This document shows positions 10,356 through 18,967 of a stretch of DNA of 64,000 bases, in pieces. Numbering within the stretch: the stretch's first letter is position 1; every line of letters starts with the position of its first letter. The notes under the pieces are model-generated. The model ran no database searches. It was not told the DNA's origin and saw only the letters and a program-made list of their open reading frames with translations. The position numbers were made by a program, and so were the translations under genes. This stretch comes from Halomonas litopenaei (lineage in GTDB: Bacteria; Pseudomonadota; Gammaproteobacteria; Pseudomonadales; Halomonadaceae), in contig NZ_JAEKJT010000007.1 of the NCBI RefSeq assembly GCF_017303055.1, forward strand, positions 124,001 through 188,000, given 5' to 3'.

Positions 10356-11099
10356 TTACCGACGACTTGCGCAAGCCTTGGCAAACCCTCGGAAGATGGC
10401 GTCGTAAAGCGGATGGGAAGCAGACTCCCACTCAGGGTGCCACTGGACAGCCAGGGTAAAGCCCGGTGCCTGCGCTACAGAAACTGCCTCCACCAGGCCA
10501 TCAGGGGCCAGGGCTTCCACACGCAAGCCTTCACCCAGGCGATCGACGCCCTGTTGATGCAGTGAATTGACCTTGGCTACAGGTTCGTCGAACAGCGCCG
10601 CCAACTGGCCTCCCGGTTCGATCGTCACGTCGTGCACGGGAGCATACTGCTGCTGCTTGTGTCCCTCGGGCTCCCGGTGATCCAGCATCCCCGGGACACG
10701 CTGCACGGCCTGATGCAGGCTGCCACCGAAGGCCACATTGATTTCCTGAAAGCCCCGACAGATCCCCAGCAGCGGCAGTGAGCGCTCCAGCGCCAGGGGA
10801 ATCCAGCTCATGGCAGCAGCATCCCGTGCCACGTCATCGCGAGTGTTTTCCGGGGCCCGCTGCGCACCGTAGCGCTCGGGCAAGACATTGGTGTAGCTGC
10901 CGGTGAGCAAAAGACCATCAAGGCGTGCCAGCAAGGCACTCACGTCCTCGTCGCGTTGCTCTTCCCAGACGGGAAGCACGACCGGCTCGAGACCGTAGTC
11001 ACGCAGCGTTCTTACGTACTTGTCCGTGACCATGTGCGCCGGATGACCTTCGACGTCACGGCGACACGCGATGACTCCTACCAGGGGACGGATATTCAT
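10356..11099 (-). CDS. puuD: Gamma-glutamyl-GABA hydrolase (PuuD/SpuA, class I glutamine amidotransferase-like)
   Basis: Hydrolyses gamma-glutamyl-GABA to glutamate and GABA in the gamma-glutamylated putrescine pathway. It has 247 residues with the class I amidotransferase triad: nucleophile Cys in LLGICRGFQE, His and Glu in AVQWHPEWE near residue 220. The N-terminal RPLVGVIACRRD and LLLTGSYTNVLPERYG blocks are typical of PuuD. A strong GAGGGAG ribosome site precedes the ATG. It is divergent from the puuA-like gene, with a regulated promoter (11127-11166). Confidence 0.92.
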   Translation of the reverse strand: MNIRPLVGVIACRRDVEGHPAHMVTDKYVRTLRDYGLEPVVLPVWEEQRDEDVSALLARLDGLLLTGSYTNVLPERYGAQRAPENTRDDVARDAAAMSWIPLALERSLPLLGICRGFQEINVAFGGSLHQAVQRVPGMLDHREPEGHKQQQYAPVHDVTIEPGGQLAALFDEPVAKVNSLHQQGVDRLGEGLRVEALAPDGLVEAVSVAQAPGFTLAVQWHPEWESASHPLYDAIFRGFAKACASRR

Positions 11100-11126
11100 G
11101 CTCTCCCTCTTGAACGTTCACTTGTT

Positions 11127-11166
11127 ATGGTTTGCTCAACATACATTGGTCGCATTTTCTTGCCAA
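11127..11166 (-). promoter_or_regulatory. puuD promoter with putative PuuR-type operator
   Basis: On the minus strand: -35 TTGGCA (11161-11166), 17-nt spacer, -10 TATGTT (11138-11143), overlapped by the partial inverted repeat ATGTTGAGCAAACCAT. Spacing, -10 and the element are the same as at spuC. Predicted 5' UTR about 32 nt. Confidence 0.65.
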
Positions 11167-11198
11167 CCCTGGCTGAATCAAACCACAGACAACAATCT

Positions 11199-11214
11199 AT
11201 AAACACCTGTTTAT
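11199..11214. promoter_or_regulatory. Palindrome in the puuD-puuA divergent region
   Basis: Perfect inverted repeat ATAAACA-CC-TGTTTAT, 7 bp per arm with a 2-nt spacer, lying about 130 nt before the puuA-like start. It looks like an operator; the protein is unknown. Confidence 0.4.
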
Positions 11215-11345
11215 GAAACAAAACAACGCAAACAGCCGGACTTCACTCTGTGCGATGCAGTGATGGCCGCGCGTAAATAATTTGACACCACCGCTTGCCC
11301 AGCGAAACACTATGCCGATCACAACGAACCAACAAAGGTGACCGC

Positions 11346-12722
11346 ATGAGCACCCCCGGCGTCGATGAAGCCCGCGACTTTCTCCAGCGCCATCCCGAGA
11401 TCGACAGCGTGGACCTGCTGATCAGTGACCTCAATGGCGTCCTGCGCGGCAAGCGAATTCCGACGGACAACCTGGAAAAGGCCTTTGTCAGCGGCATTGC
11501 GCTACCGGGCTCTGTGTTCGCCCTCGATATCACCGGAAACACTGTGGAAGAGACAGGGCTAGGGCTCGACATCGGGGATCGTGACCAGATCTGTCGTCCC
11601 GTTCCTGGCAGCCTGATGGTGGCCCCCTGGCAGCGAGACGGCCGTCATGCCCAGCTGCTCATGAGCATGCGCGACGACGACGATGGTCCTTTCTTTGCCG
11701 ACCCACGCAATGTCCTGGCGGCCCAAGTTCAGCGCCTGGCGGATCGCGGTTTCAAGGCGGTCGTGGCACTGGAGCTGGAATTCTATCTGGTCGATCGTGC
11801 CCGCGATGAACTCGGCATGGCGCAGCCCTGCAAGTCCCCCACCAGCGGCGAACGAGCCAAGGAGAGCCAGCTCTATTCCATCAGTGAACTCGATGAATAC
11901 GCCGACTTTCTCGAGGAAGTTCACGCCGCGGCCAAGACACAGCAGCTGCCTCTCGATACGGCACTGAAAGAGTGCGCCCCGGGGCAGTTCGAGATCAACC
12001 TGATTCACGGCGATGATGTGCTCAAGGCATGTGACAGCGCCGTGCTGCTCAAGCGCCTGATCAAAGGGGTCGCGCTGCGCCACGGTTTTGAAGCCACCTT
12101 CATGGCCAAGCCTTACGGCGGGGAAGCGGGCAATGGCATGCACGTGCACATGAGCCTGGTCGACCAGAATGGCGACAATGTGTTCGCAGACCCCGACGAA
12201 AATCCCCATGGCAGCCGCCTGCTGGGCAACGCCATCGCTGGCCTGATGGAGCTGATGCCCGCGTCGATGGCGCTGTTCGCGCCGAACCTCAACTCGTTCC
12301 GCCGCTTTCAACCAGGGCTCTACGTGCCCATGACCCCCTGCTGGGGATACGACAACCGCTCGGTGGCCCTGCGCATCCCTTCCGGTGCCAACGCCGCGCG
12401 CCGAGTCGAGCATCGTGTCGCGGGGGCCGACGCCAACCCTTACCTGCTGCTGGCCACGCTGCTGGCGTCTGTGCTGCATGGGCTGGCGTCAGACCTCACG
12501 CCTCCTGAGGCCACCACCGGCAACGCCTACCGCCAGCTCACGCCCACGCTGACCAATAGCTGGAGCCAGGCGCTGGATCTGCTGGAAGACTCAGCGGTCC
12601 TTGCCGAGGCCCTGGGCCGCGACTTTCTCAAGGTTTTCGTGGCCAACCGTCGAGCGGAGCGCGAGCTCGCCATGCAAAGCGTCAGTCGCCTTGAGTATGA
12701 CTGGTATCTGCGCCACGTCTAA
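11346..12722 (+). CDS. puuA: Glutamine synthetase-family gamma-glutamylpolyamine synthetase (PuuA/SpuB type), copy 1
   Basis: ATP-dependent ligase (458 residues) that would join glutamate to putrescine or another polyamine, the entry step of the gamma-glutamylation route. It has the glutamine-synthetase fold: N-terminal VDLLISDLNGVLRGKRIP, the catalytic ELEFYLVD segment, GQFEINL, HVHMSL, and the AANAARRVEHRVAGADANPYL block. The acidic metal ligands are present. The ATG at 11346 is favoured by AAAGGTGA upstream. Divergent from puuD, whose product acts later in the same pathway. Substrate specificity among polyamines and monoamines is not determined. Confidence 0.88.
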   Translation: MSTPGVDEARDFLQRHPEIDSVDLLISDLNGVLRGKRIPTDNLEKAFVSGIALPGSVFALDITGNTVEETGLGLDIGDRDQICRPVPGSLMVAPWQRDGRHAQLLMSMRDDDDGPFFADPRNVLAAQVQRLADRGFKAVVALELEFYLVDRARDELGMAQPCKSPTSGERAKESQLYSISELDEYADFLEEVHAAAKTQQLPLDTALKECAPGQFEINLIHGDDVLKACDSAVLLKRLIKGVALRHGFEATFMAKPYGGEAGNGMHVHMSLVDQNGDNVFADPDENPHGSRLLGNAIAGLMELMPASMALFAPNLNSFRRFQPGLYVPMTPCWGYDNRSVALRIPSGANAARRVEHRVAGADANPYLLLATLLASVLHGLASDLTPPEATTGNAYRQLTPTLTNSWSQALDLLEDSAVLAEALGRDFLKVFVANRRAERELAMQSVSRLEYDWYLRHV

Positions 12723-12839
12723 GGGCGCCTGACCCTCTCAGCATCACAGATATTCCTGCTACGCAGCGGCCCCATGGGGCCGTCGCGTTGCCCTGTCCCG
12801 ACGTCAACCCGAACACAACACACCAACACGGGTCCCCTT

Positions 12840-12944
12840 ATGACACGCACAACTCCTAAAAGCCCCAAGCGCCCGTCGTGCCTGCAGGACGTTTTCGTCA
12901 ACCTGGCCACTCACCAGCCTCATCTGCAGGAGGTGATCGCATGA
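12840..12944 (+). CDS. Possible 34-residue leader peptide coupled to the downstream antiporter
   Basis: An ATG-initiated frame of 34 codons (starts MTRTTPKSPK, ends LQEVIA) whose stop overlaps the ATG of the NhaC-type gene as ATGA. The antiporter ribosome site AGGAGGTGAT lies inside its last codons. No good Shine-Dalgarno precedes its own ATG. Not recognised as any family. It may be a translational leader or chance. Confidence 0.3.
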   Translation: MTRTTPKSPKRPSCLQDVFVNLATHQPHLQEVIA

Positions 12945-14434
12945 CCACGCCCTCTTCCACCTCCTCGCATCCCTTTGCTCCTGGCAAACCTGCACAGAAA
13001 GGCAAGGGCCGAGTCTTCCTTCTGGTCGCAGGATTGGTCGCCCTGGTGGCTGGTCTCACCCTCTACCATGAAGCGGGAACGCCATTTGGCTGGATAAGTC
13101 TGGTCCCTTCGCTGATCGTACTGGTCGTGGCCATCGCCACCCACCGCACCCTTGAAGCATTGGCCATCGGCTCCCTGTCAGGCCTCATCCTGATCGAGCC
13201 GGCCGATTACATCGGGACCCTGGCCGACATTTCCCTCGACGTCATGATGAACGAGACCATCGCCTGGCTGATTCTGGTCTGCGGTCTGATGGGCGGCTTT
13301 ATCGCGATGCTGGAAAAGTCCGGCTGCACCCTGAGCTTCAGCCACTTCATGAGCCGCCTGGTCAAGACTCGTCGGCAATCGTTGATCAGTACCGCCGTTC
13401 TCGGCCTGCTGATCTTTATCGATGACTACCTCAACGCTCTCGCCACATCTGCTGCCATGAAGCGACTTACCGACCGCTTCGGGGTATCACGCGAAAAGCT
13501 GGCGTACATCGTCGACTCCACGGCCGCTCCAATATGTGTGCTCGTGCCGATCTCCACCTGGGCGGTGTATTTTGCCGAATTGCTGGAGACCAATGGCGCG
13601 ACCGACGGGCCTGGCATGTGGCTCTATATCCAATCGATCCCGTACATGCTGTATGGCTGGGTGGCCATGGGCCTGGTCTTTCTGGTCGCGATCGGGTTGA
13701 TGCCCGATCTCGGACCGATGAAGGCCGCTGAGCGTCGCGCCAAGGCCGGCCAACCCATTCCCGATGGCGCCCCCGACGAACCGCTCAGTGACGACACCCC
13801 TCGCGGCAACCCCTGGCTTGGCCTGTTCAATTTCATTGCTCCCATGGCGGTATTGATCGGCGCCAGTGCCTACTTCGAGATCGACCTGCTCAAGGGCGTC
13901 ATCGCCGCCACCCTGTTCACTATCGTGCTGTTCCTGGTGCAGCGCTTGTCGACCTTCTCGAGCTTGATGGATTCGATCATGGACGGCTTCCGTACCATGA
14001 TGCTGCCCCTGGCCATTGTTGCCGTCGGCTTCATGCTCAAGGAAGTCAACGATCAACTGGGCATGACCCAGTTCATGATCGATACGCTGGCTCCTTACAT
14101 CACCCCCGCACTGCTGCCTGCCATCGTGTTTGCTTCCATGGCCGTCGTGGTCTTTGCCACCGGCTCCTCCTGGGGTGTCTTTGTCATCTCGATCCCGATT
14201 GTGGTGCCCATGGCCGCCCATATGGGAGTGTCGATGCCATTGGTAGTCGGCGCCCTGCTGTCCGCCTCGAGCTTCGGCAGCCATGCCTGCTTCTTCTCCG
14301 ACTCGTCGGTACTGTCCTCCCAGGGCAGCGGAGTACTGCCCATGCAGCACGCCCTGACGCAGCTGCCCTACACCCTGATCGGTGCCAGCGTCACCACCCT
14401 CGGCTTTATCGTGCTGGGATATAGCCTGGCGTAA
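12941..14434 (+). CDS. NhaC-family Na+/H+ antiporter, copy 2
   Basis: Membrane protein of 497 residues with about 11 hydrophobic segments and no signal domain. It has the same family landmarks as the copy at 7598: FIDDYLNALATSAAMKR, LAYIVDSTAAPICVLVP, ATGSSWGVFVISIP and GSHACFFSDSSV. The start is fixed by a near-perfect ribosome site, GGAGGTGATCGC-ATG. It follows the puuA-like gene by about 220 nt and may be cotranscribed. Ion specificity is unknown; association with polyamine catabolism is positional. A stable hairpin follows the stop. Confidence 0.86.
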   Translation: MTTPSSTSSHPFAPGKPAQKGKGRVFLLVAGLVALVAGLTLYHEAGTPFGWISLVPSLIVLVVAIATHRTLEALAIGSLSGLILIEPADYIGTLADISLDVMMNETIAWLILVCGLMGGFIAMLEKSGCTLSFSHFMSRLVKTRRQSLISTAVLGLLIFIDDYLNALATSAAMKRLTDRFGVSREKLAYIVDSTAAPICVLVPISTWAVYFAELLETNGATDGPGMWLYIQSIPYMLYGWVAMGLVFLVAIGLMPDLGPMKAAERRAKAGQPIPDGAPDEPLSDDTPRGNPWLGLFNFIAPMAVLIGASAYFEIDLLKGVIAATLFTIVLFLVQRLSTFSSLMDSIMDGFRTMMLPLAIVAVGFMLKEVNDQLGMTQFMIDTLAPYITPALLPAIVFASMAVVVFATGSSWGVFVISIPIVVPMAAHMGVSMPLVVGALLSASSFGSHACFFSDSSVLSSQGSGVLPMQHALTQLPYTLIGASVTTLGFIVLGYSLA

Positions 14435-15041
14435 CGTCACGCTTCAACGCGCTGTCCTCCCTGCGACACATGCGCCTGCCAGGGAGGACAGGCGTTCTCA
14501 TTGCAAATCCCGCTCGCCCCTCCTCTACTACTCAGCCTCCAGGGAAGAACTGCATAAACTCTCTGACAGGCGAGACGCTACATTGTGTACTGCTCGAACG
14601 CCCTCCCCTATCGCCAAACACCATAGGGCATCTTCACGCATGTCGGTCTGCGCCCTATCTGGCCATCGCCCCTTTTACCTCTCGCCCTTTCGAACACTAC
14701 CGCTAGATCGCGCCTTCTATTCTGGAAAGCAAGAACGCTTGCGAGGAAAAAACATGCCCCGCAGATATTTTTCCTATATCTGACGTATTACCTCGCTACG
14801 CGCACTGAGCGGCATTTCCTCTGCAAAAGGGGGTGACGTCACCGGCCATGAATTTATAGAGTTGCCAAGCATAAGCCACCCAAGAGTGAAATCAGCGCAG
14901 CAAATACTGATGACAAAGTTATTTAATCGCTCCCGGACGATTAAGGGGGCTCGTAACATTTGTCGACCAGACCCTGCGTCACTCTCAGTGGCCACTGCAC
15001 CAAGCATGCACCTCAGTCACCTTCACCAACGCAGGCAGTGT
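14435..15041 (+). other. 607-nt gene-free region upstream of the yjf-type cassette
   Basis: I see no convincing gene here. It is more AT-rich than its left flank. It contains the hairpin at 14453-14490, an inverted repeat CAGATAT-N7-ATATCTG (14762-14782) and a perfect 12-bp palindrome GGTGACGTCACC (14832-14843). Frames through 14470-14783 have no family-like content. The promoter of the cassette should lie in the right half; no clear -35/-10 pair could be assigned. Confidence 0.5.
14453..14490 (+). terminator. Hairpin after the second NhaC-type gene
   Basis: Perfect 11-bp stem TGTCCTCCCTG / CAGGGAGGACA with a 16-nt loop, 18 nt after the stop. The tail GGCGTTCTCATT is only weakly T-rich. Confidence 0.5.
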
Positions 15042-15443
15042 ATGACGTCTATTACCAGCATCAAAAATGACATCGCGGAACACGTTATGTGGAACCTCGA
15101 TCTACAGCACGACTGCATCCGCATCACCAATGATGATGACATCGATGTTTACCTGGCCCATCATGGCAACCAGATCATTATCGAGAGTTTGCTATTCGAA
15201 ATCGATGCCGTTATTGATTCAGCATCTCTGAACGATCATATACTGCGAACCCATCAACTACTCCCTCTCTCTTCTGTAGGCATCAAGAACATTGGAGGAG
15301 TGGATTATTACATTGCGTTCGGCGCGCTCTCCTCAACATCGTCATCACAAGACATTATTCATGAAATTGATGTATTGATGAGCAATATCCCGAAGTTTGT
15401 CAGTGCCTATAGTGATCATATTCGCGTCGGAGAGCCCGCATGA
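15042..15443 (+). CDS. yjfI: DUF2170 family protein (YjfI-like)
   Basis: First gene of a cassette collinear with E. coli yjfI-yjfJ-yjfK-yjfL-yjfM-yjfC. It encodes 133 residues, acidic, without membrane segments. Recognisable segments are SITSIKNDIAEHV, then DDIDVYLAHHGNQIIIES and a LPLSSVGIKNIGGVDYYIAFGALS block. The ATG at 15042 gives the family length; the frame is open 60 codons upstream without family-like sequence. Its stop overlaps the start of the PspA-like gene (ATGA). Function unknown; family assignment rests mainly on gene order. Confidence 0.75.
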   Translation: MTSITSIKNDIAEHVMWNLDLQHDCIRITNDDDIDVYLAHHGNQIIIESLLFEIDAVIDSASLNDHILRTHQLLPLSSVGIKNIGGVDYYIAFGALSSTSSSQDIIHEIDVLMSNIPKFVSAYSDHIRVGEPA

Positions 15444-16123
15444 GCAACTGGAAAAAACTCTTTACCGCTTTACGTGGTGGTGTCAATGAAGCGACAGAAA
15501 CTGTCGTCGACAGTCAGGCGATTCGGATTCTCGATCAGGAAATACGAGATGCAAAAATTGAGCTCAGAAAATCTGAACAGGCAATCACCAGCGTCGTCGC
15601 CAAGCGCAAGATTGCACAGCAGAAAGCAGCAGACCTCGCTACCTCTATCGAAGAGTACGAACGCTATGCCAAGGAGGCCAATGCCTCTGGCAACCAGAGC
15701 CTTGCCCTGGACTGCGCGAGACGGGTCTCCGACATCAGGGACCAGCGAGAACAGGAAGAAGCGCAAGTCACGTTCTTTATCGACTCGGAGCAGAAGCTAA
15801 AACAACATCTCTATAAGGCCAAAGAGAATCTTCGCAGCCTTGAGCAACAGGTGGATGTTGTGAAAGCAACGGCCTCCGTGCAGAAAGCCCAGGAGGCCGT
15901 ATCAAGTCACCGCCTCGGTAGCAACAATCGCATGAAGACGGCTACCGAATCCCTGGTCCGTCTTCAGGAAAAACAGAAGCAGCGACAGGCCGAAATTGAG
16001 GCCGCATATGAACTTGGCGCTGAAGAGAACGATCACGATCTTGAAATCAAACTACGAGAGGCGGGCATCAAGAAAGGGGGAGGTTCAGCAGAGGACGAAC
16101 TGGCGAGAATACTGAAGGGATAG
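15440..16123 (+). CDS. yjfJ: PspA/IM30-family protein (YjfJ-like)
   Basis: Coiled-coil protein of 227 residues of the PspA/Vipp1 family, peripheral inner-membrane proteins that bind stressed membranes. The N-terminus WKKLFTALRGGVNEATETVVD is the amphipathic helix. Long heptad regions follow (residues about 30-110 and 130-200). The ending SAEDELARILKG is typical of YjfJ. It overlaps yjfI by 4 nt. No PspF, PspB or PspC gene is present here, so it is not the classical psp operon. Confidence 0.88.
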   Translation: MSNWKKLFTALRGGVNEATETVVDSQAIRILDQEIRDAKIELRKSEQAITSVVAKRKIAQQKAADLATSIEEYERYAKEANASGNQSLALDCARRVSDIRDQREQEEAQVTFFIDSEQKLKQHLYKAKENLRSLEQQVDVVKATASVQKAQEAVSSHRLGSNNRMKTATESLVRLQEKQKQRQAEIEAAYELGAEENDHDLEIKLREAGIKKGGGSAEDELARILKG

Positions 16124-16127
16124 TGCG

Positions 16128-17183
16128 TTGATTCAGGGAATGACGCTATTCACACGAGCAAGAGAATGGGTGCTTATCCTCGCCAGGCTAATTCGTTGGA
16201 AGGGGCTTCTGATTGCCAGTGTTGCCTATCTCTGCATCAGCTGGCTGCTGCTGTGGGTCTGCCAGGAACCACAGCTGACCAAGCCCGATACCTTTTTCTA
16301 TTGGCTCATGGTGACGGCATCTACCGTGGGGTATGGGGACTACTCTCCTGAGACCGCCGCTGGCAGATGGGTCGTGACGCTATTCATCATCCCCATTGGC
16401 CTTATGGGGTTCGGCGTACTTGTGGGTCGAATCATCGGTGGCCTGGTGGCTCACTGGAGAAGGAGCATCATGGGTCTGCGTCCTATCAAGACAGAAAATC
16501 ACATCCTGGTCATGGGCTGGAATCAGGAGAGAACAGAGAGTCTTCTCAAGTTGCTGATTAGAGAGCGTCCACACCAGGAAGACCATGCTGATATCGTCCT
16601 GTGCGTCAAGGAGGAGATAGAGAACCCACTACCCGATCACGTTCATCTCGTCCGGGTAAGCAGTTTCAGTCATCACGAGGATATGGCGAGAGCCTCCGCA
16701 AAGGATGCGGCGTGTATCATCATCGATGGACACGATGATGATGCCACCTCCGCAGCTGCCCTCTATATCACCAGCATCAACCCAGATGCCCATGTGATTG
16801 CACACTTTAACAACAAGGTGATGGGAAAGCTGATGAAAAGCCACTTCCCTCGCCTAGAGACCATGCCCTCTGTCGTCACGGAGATGTTCGCCAAGTCAGC
16901 GGTAGACCCTGGGTCCAGCCGGCTAATTTATGAGCTATTGAATGTCGATCAGGGTATGACTCAGTACTCATGCATCTATGATCAAGATATCGCTATACCG
17001 GTACACACGGCCTTTCGTTGGCTGAAACAAGTCCATGACGCGACGTTGATTGCCATCGAAGGAGACGATGGGGATATTCATATCAATCCCTCCTTCGACA
17101 ATAAGGTGCTGAAGGGCAATCGCATCTATTACATCGCAGATGAGCGGATTTCCGGCGTTGATTGGAGCATCGCGCATGATTAG
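16128..17183 (+). CDS. Two-TM potassium channel with cytoplasmic RCK/TrkA-N-like domain
   Basis: Ion channel subunit of 351 residues. It has helix 1 (LLIASVAYLCISWLLLWV), pore helix and selectivity filter TVGYGD (residues about 64-69), and helix 2 (VVTLFIIPIGLMGFGVLVGRIIGG). A cytoplasmic nucleotide-binding-like domain follows, beginning HILVMGWNQERTESLL, with GW-N-Q in place of the classical glycine-rich loop. A TTG start at 16128 is chosen because GAAGGGA lies 7 nt upstream; an ATG at 16140 is possible. It sits 4 nt after yjfJ and overlaps yjfK, so it belongs to the same operon. E. coli lacks this gene in yjfIJKLMC. Confidence 0.88.
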   Translation: MIQGMTLFTRAREWVLILARLIRWKGLLIASVAYLCISWLLLWVCQEPQLTKPDTFFYWLMVTASTVGYGDYSPETAAGRWVVTLFIIPIGLMGFGVLVGRIIGGLVAHWRRSIMGLRPIKTENHILVMGWNQERTESLLKLLIRERPHQEDHADIVLCVKEEIENPLPDHVHLVRVSSFSHHEDMARASAKDAACIIIDGHDDDATSAAALYITSINPDAHVIAHFNNKVMGKLMKSHFPRLETMPSVVTEMFAKSAVDPGSSRLIYELLNVDQGMTQYSCIYDQDIAIPVHTAFRWLKQVHDATLIAIEGDDGDIHINPSFDNKVLKGNRIYYIADERISGVDWSIAHD

Positions 17184-17823
17184 CAAACTCTTTAAGAGAA
17201 GAGGAGATTCGACCAAGCCCCACCCCCATGAAATCATGGGGATCTATATGGGTTCCTCCCTCCACTTTGATGCCACCTTCTTTCGTTTGATCGAGCCATC
17301 TCTTATCGTCGAGGGCATGTCGCCCACTCAGATAGTCGAGGCCACCGGCAAGGTGAAACTGGACGAATCATCAGCACTGTACCGCTTCTATACCGACGAC
17401 GATGGTTTTCTCGAAGTGCTGGGAGACCTGAGCGCCAACACCAACAGTCATAGTGCGGCACTCAGGCTTTGGTATTTCTATCAGACGATGGCTATTGCTA
17501 ACGACGATGAGTGGAACCAGCTACTCGACCATAACATCAGCTGCACTGAAGCAGAGCTTGACGGGTACCGTTTTACCCCCTCCTGGGCAGGTACAAGCGG
17601 CATTAGTCCCCCCGTCGCCATGACAGAGGAGACCTATCACAAGAGCGGCAGCACCACCCACACAGACCAGTTTGCCATGATGTACGAACGAGAGGCCACG
17701 GCAGGACGCCAGGAATACCTCTTGAAAATAGCCGAGGAAAAGGTAGTGGATAGACAGCTATCGCGATGCTTCGTCATTGCAACGGGCTTTGACCTTACCG
17801 CTGCCCACTTACAGATCAACTAA
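17176..17823 (+). CDS. yjfK: DUF2491 family protein (YjfK-like)
   Basis: Cytosolic-looking protein of 215 residues at the yjfK position. Features are the start ISKLFKRRG, the GIYMGSSLHFDATFFRLIEPSL block, RFYTDDDGFLEVLGD, and a late EREATAGRQEYLLKIAEE helix. The ATG at 17176 overlaps the end of the channel gene by 8 nt, giving translational coupling. Function unknown. Confidence 0.82.
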   Translation: MISKLFKRRGDSTKPHPHEIMGIYMGSSLHFDATFFRLIEPSLIVEGMSPTQIVEATGKVKLDESSALYRFYTDDDGFLEVLGDLSANTNSHSAALRLWYFYQTMAIANDDEWNQLLDHNISCTEAELDGYRFTPSWAGTSGISPPVAMTEETYHKSGSTTHTDQFAMMYEREATAGRQEYLLKIAEEKVVDRQLSRCFVIATGFDLTAAHLQIN

Positions 17824-17834
17824 CAGGACGTAAC

Positions 17835-18239
17835 ATGAACAGTTTGACGGCAATCCTTCAGTTCACCTTGTACTTTTCCGCATCACTTATCTTTCTGGTC
17901 GGCTTCAAGTATGCCTATACCTACATCACTCCTCACGATGAATGGAAGCTCGTGAAGGATAATAAAAACGCGGCTGCCGCTCTTGGCCTTGTCGGCGCCA
18001 TTATTGGCTTTGCCATTGCCCTGGGTGGTGCTGCAGCCAATTCCATTTCACTGGTGGATTTTCTCTGCTGGGCGATTATTGCGCTCGTTGCTCAGGTGAT
18101 CGCCTTTACGCTTCTTCGCGTCCTGTTCATGCCCAAGATCGTTCAGCGAATCATCGACAACGAGATTTCTGCTGGCATCGTGCTCTGCGGCGTTTCCATA
18201 TCGGTCGGCATCGTCAATGCAGCCTGCATGACCTACTAG
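17835..18239 (+). CDS. yjfL: DUF350 family inner-membrane protein (YjfL-like)
   Basis: Membrane protein of 134 residues with four predicted helices (residues about 5-27, 47-68, 75-98 and 115-133). The segment DNKNAAAALGLVGAIIGFAIALGGAAANS is the conserved DUF350 core. It lies 11 nt after yjfK and precedes the yjfM-like lipoprotein gene. Function unknown; DUF350 proteins recur beside PspA-like and ATP-grasp genes. Confidence 0.87.
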   Translation: MNSLTAILQFTLYFSASLIFLVGFKYAYTYITPHDEWKLVKDNKNAAAALGLVGAIIGFAIALGGAAANSISLVDFLCWAIIALVAQVIAFTLLRVLFMPKIVQRIIDNEISAGIVLCGVSISVGIVNAACMTY

Positions 18240-18251
18240 GAGACCAGCGAC

Positions 18252-18869
18252 ATGAAGCGATCACTACGTATTAATCTTGAGCGCATGAGGAAGACAGGCG
18301 CCACCCTCCCGCCAAAGCTTACGCTTGCAGCAGCAATCTCTATCACCATGAGCGGCTGTAGCGGTTCTCGTGAATCCGCCTTCTATCAGGATGTTGCAAG
18401 CTGCATCAAGCACAATCCCGCTCATGCAGCCCAATGCTCGTCAGCGTATGAGGACGCACTGGATGAAGTCAGTCGCAGTGGTCCTCGGTATCGTCAGATG
18501 GCCGACTGCACTGCCGAATTTGGCGTCAATCAGTGTATAGCATCGGATTCTACCCCCCCTTACTACATGCCCAGGGTGGGTGGCTTTCTTTTGCAGGACC
18601 CTGACGACGATGACCACTACAACAGTTACTACCATCCTTCTACCGCGGTGCTGGTCTCCCACTCGACAACGTCACCCCTCTACGGACGCTACACCACCGT
18701 CGATGGTAGCGACCTGGGACGGCCTAGCGGCGGGCGCTTCAGCACTCCCAAGTCGGTGTTCTCTTCCAAGCCTGCCGTGACGCGCACTATATCACGCGGC
18801 GGCTTTGGCTCGTCCGTTGTCGCCAAATCACGCTCAAGCTCTAGTTCTAGCTGGAGCTTTGGCAGCTAG
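18252..18869 (+). CDS. yjfM: DUF1190 family lipoprotein (YjfM-like)
   Basis: Protein of 205 residues. A basic N-terminus is followed by a hydrophobic stretch ending in the lipobox-like TMSGCSGS (Cys about 36), so it is probably a lipoprotein. It has several more cysteines (CIKHN, QCSSAYEDAL, DCTAEFGVNQC), and a C-terminal Gly/Ser tail, RGGFGSSVVAK, then SSSSSSWSFGS, typical of DUF1190. It sits 12 nt after yjfL and upstream of the ATP-grasp gene. Confidence 0.85.
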   Translation: MKRSLRINLERMRKTGATLPPKLTLAAAISITMSGCSGSRESAFYQDVASCIKHNPAHAAQCSSAYEDALDEVSRSGPRYRQMADCTAEFGVNQCIASDSTPPYYMPRVGGFLLQDPDDDDHYNSYYHPSTAVLVSHSTTSPLYGRYTTVDGSDLGRPSGGRFSTPKSVFSSKPAVTRTISRGGFGSSVVAKSRSSSSSSWSFGS

Positions 18870-18967
18870 CCCTGGTAGAGCTTATGTATGGGGTATAGGT
18901 GTTGGCCAAGGCCTCACGCTGCTGGCGCCACCGTCCTCGAACATCATCACGAATGAAGAGATCAAGC

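Noticed and set aside
12840..12944. Resemblance of the small peptide segment CLQDVFVN to the Hfq N-terminal SLQDxFLN
   Set aside because: Only about eight residues match and the rest of Hfq is absent; probably coincidence.
13487..14440. 317-codon frame on the minus strand
   Set aside because: Antisense of the second NhaC-type antiporter; Gly/His/Gln-rich shadow.
14470..14783. Short frames between the antiporter and the yjf-type cassette
   Set aside because: No ribosome site, Ser/Arg/Thr-rich random composition, no coupling with neighbours.
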